Below, piece by piece: positions 62,831-64,000 of a DNA stretch of 64,000 nt. The DNA comes from Meconema thalassinum. Lineage: Eukaryota > Arthropoda > Insecta > Orthoptera > Tettigoniidae. Each line of letters starts with the position of its first letter. Within the stretch, counting starts at the first letter, position 1. The notes below the pieces were generated by a model. The model was not told where the DNA came from. It saw only the letters and a program-made list of their open reading frames with translations, and ran no database searches. The DNA lies in NCBI GenBank assembly GCA_946902985.2, contig OX336389.2, positions 1,013,731,441 to 1,013,795,440 on the forward strand. The letters are read 5' to 3'. A program made the position numbers and the translations under genes.

Positions 62831-64000
62831 GTGTGAATGAGATTCGTGTTCATGACATACAATTGATCTACCAAGGAAACCACACATGATTGGAGTTGAG
62901 AAAAATGACTGCCTTATATTTTTCACCATGGTAGGGGGGTAATGAGCCCGAATCGAACCAGCAATCCAATGCAAATACTGCTTGAAATTATACTTGGCAA
63001 ATTGCTACTGCTACTGGTGCAGTGGTTAGGGGTTTGTCATTCCTTCATAGGTAGATCAGAGCGAAGTTAGTTTTCTGGGAATATCACAGACACTGTTAAT
63101 TTAAGGGCCTTTAAATGTGATTTTCGGAGACCCTTTATAGTCGGGTGAAAAAGACCTTTCGTACCACACTCACACGTGAAAATTGCGTGAAAAAATTCTA
63201 GAGTGCCCCTTGACCTCCTCAAGCGCATTATACTGTATGTATTGATGAATTTTACAGCTTAATTTGGTTCAGTGATAACCTTACAACCGTCTGGAAACTT
63301 TCACAGTAATGTAATAATTGGAATTGCATTGCGTCTTACAGAAATAGAAAGCGCGAGTCGACAATATTTGAGTAAGCTTGCAGGAAGCCAGTTACGAGCC
63401 ACGAAGAAGGCGAATAGTACTAGCGATCCATTGGGAAATGAGAGCGCGAGACGACAATATTTGAGTCAGCTTGCGGGAGGCCAATCACGAGCCACGAAGA
63501 AGGTGGGATAAAGAGGAACAGGCAATCAAGAGTCACGAGCAGTGGAAATTTCCATGAGTTAAGTATAAACCCTGCGTGAAACAGTAGGAAATCTGGGTAA
63601 AACAAAACAACATCGCTGAATGAGAAGAAAAGAAAACACAGAATTAAATGAAAGGATTTGCTCGACATGCGTATTTGTAAGCTGCCAAAGAAATATCAAT
63701 TTCCAGCAGGAGTCAAAGCAAACGTCGCATACTTTTTTGTACGAGAAAGAGGGGCGATGAGGCGCGGAATAATGAGTCATATGATAAGATTAGCCAAGGG
63801 CAGACGATCGAAATTAGTACTGTGTGGCGTAATGACTGTCATAATAACAACTAAGTAGCAAGGCAAATTACTCTGGAAATACCACACATTTTTCTGAAGA
63901 GAATAAGTACTTTTGGAATCTTATAAGATAAATATGCATCAAGATATTAAACATAATAGAAAGCGCGCAAAATGTGTGGGAAAATGTAATGATTAGCCAG
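62831..64000. other. no gene seen; contains a tandem duplication
   Basis: Possible 3' remainder of the decayed Gypsy-like element. A plus frame at 63658-63858 (MRICKLPKKYQFPAGVKANV) has no recognised domain. Confidence 0.4.
63341..63505. repeat. 72-bp imperfect tandem duplication
   Basis: Copies begin at about 63341 and 63434 (93-bp spacing), sharing CGACAATATTTGAGT and CGAGCCACGAAGAAGG with several substitutions and one indel. Confidence 0.75.

Overview
This window looks like transposon-dense nuclear DNA from an arthropod, most likely a large-genome insect. The evidence is tRNA-derived SINEs, Penelope-like, BEL/Pao and Ty3/Gypsy retroelements, hAT and Tc1 DNA transposons, and a spliced host gene with GT-AG intron ends. 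The SINE families remind me of orthopterans, but that is only an impression. There is no prokaryotic signature.

Host genes. Only one clear cellular gene is visible: the last two coding exons of a mitochondrial carrier (SLC25) at 3707-3813 and 18624-18871 (+). They are separated by a 14.8-kb intron. At the left edge (1-673, minus) is an uninterrupted partial ORF of a BED/DUF659 hAT-like protein, either a transposase or a domesticated gene.

Layout. 0-4.9 kb: hAT-like ORF, polypyrimidine tract, SINEs, carrier exon. 4.9-16.9 kb (inside the intron): a Penelope-like element with long inverted termini and a 14-bp target duplication. A BEL/Pao element (6991-15721, minus) is nested in its poly-G tract, and a SINE with an 11-bp duplication sits in its right arm. 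18.6-20 kb: terminal carrier exon. 20.2-25.4 kb: a decayed ZMYM1-like hAT, split by a CR1/L2-like LINE and containing an internal inversion. 25.8-27.1 kb: a 5'-truncated Penelope copy. 28.2-32.6 kb: two foldback repeats, a SINE, a ZBED5-like hAT pseudogene and a BEL LTR scrap. 33-35 kb: a SINE with about 50-bp flanking repeats and an apparently intact Tc1 transposon. 36.2-50.6 kb: a 14.3-kb Ty3/Gypsy element (minus) with 878-bp LTRs that differ at one visible base. 51-59.6 kb: a Penelope copy split by an RTE LINE, itself split by a hAT element. 59.7-62.8 kb: a decayed Gypsy-like element lacking RT.

The two most unusual objects are retroelement polyproteins. The BEL/Pao element has one uninterrupted 1307-codon ORF that keeps Gag, zinc knuckles, protease and the integrase C-terminal DUF5641 domain. 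Reverse transcriptase, RNase H and the integrase core are replaced by about 440 residues of very hydrophobic, multi-pass-like sequence. The Gypsy element encodes an OTU-type cysteine protease domain, with its Asp, Cys and His in place, between Gag and the aspartic protease. Nested insertions, each bounded by target duplications, allow the relative order of events to be read directly.
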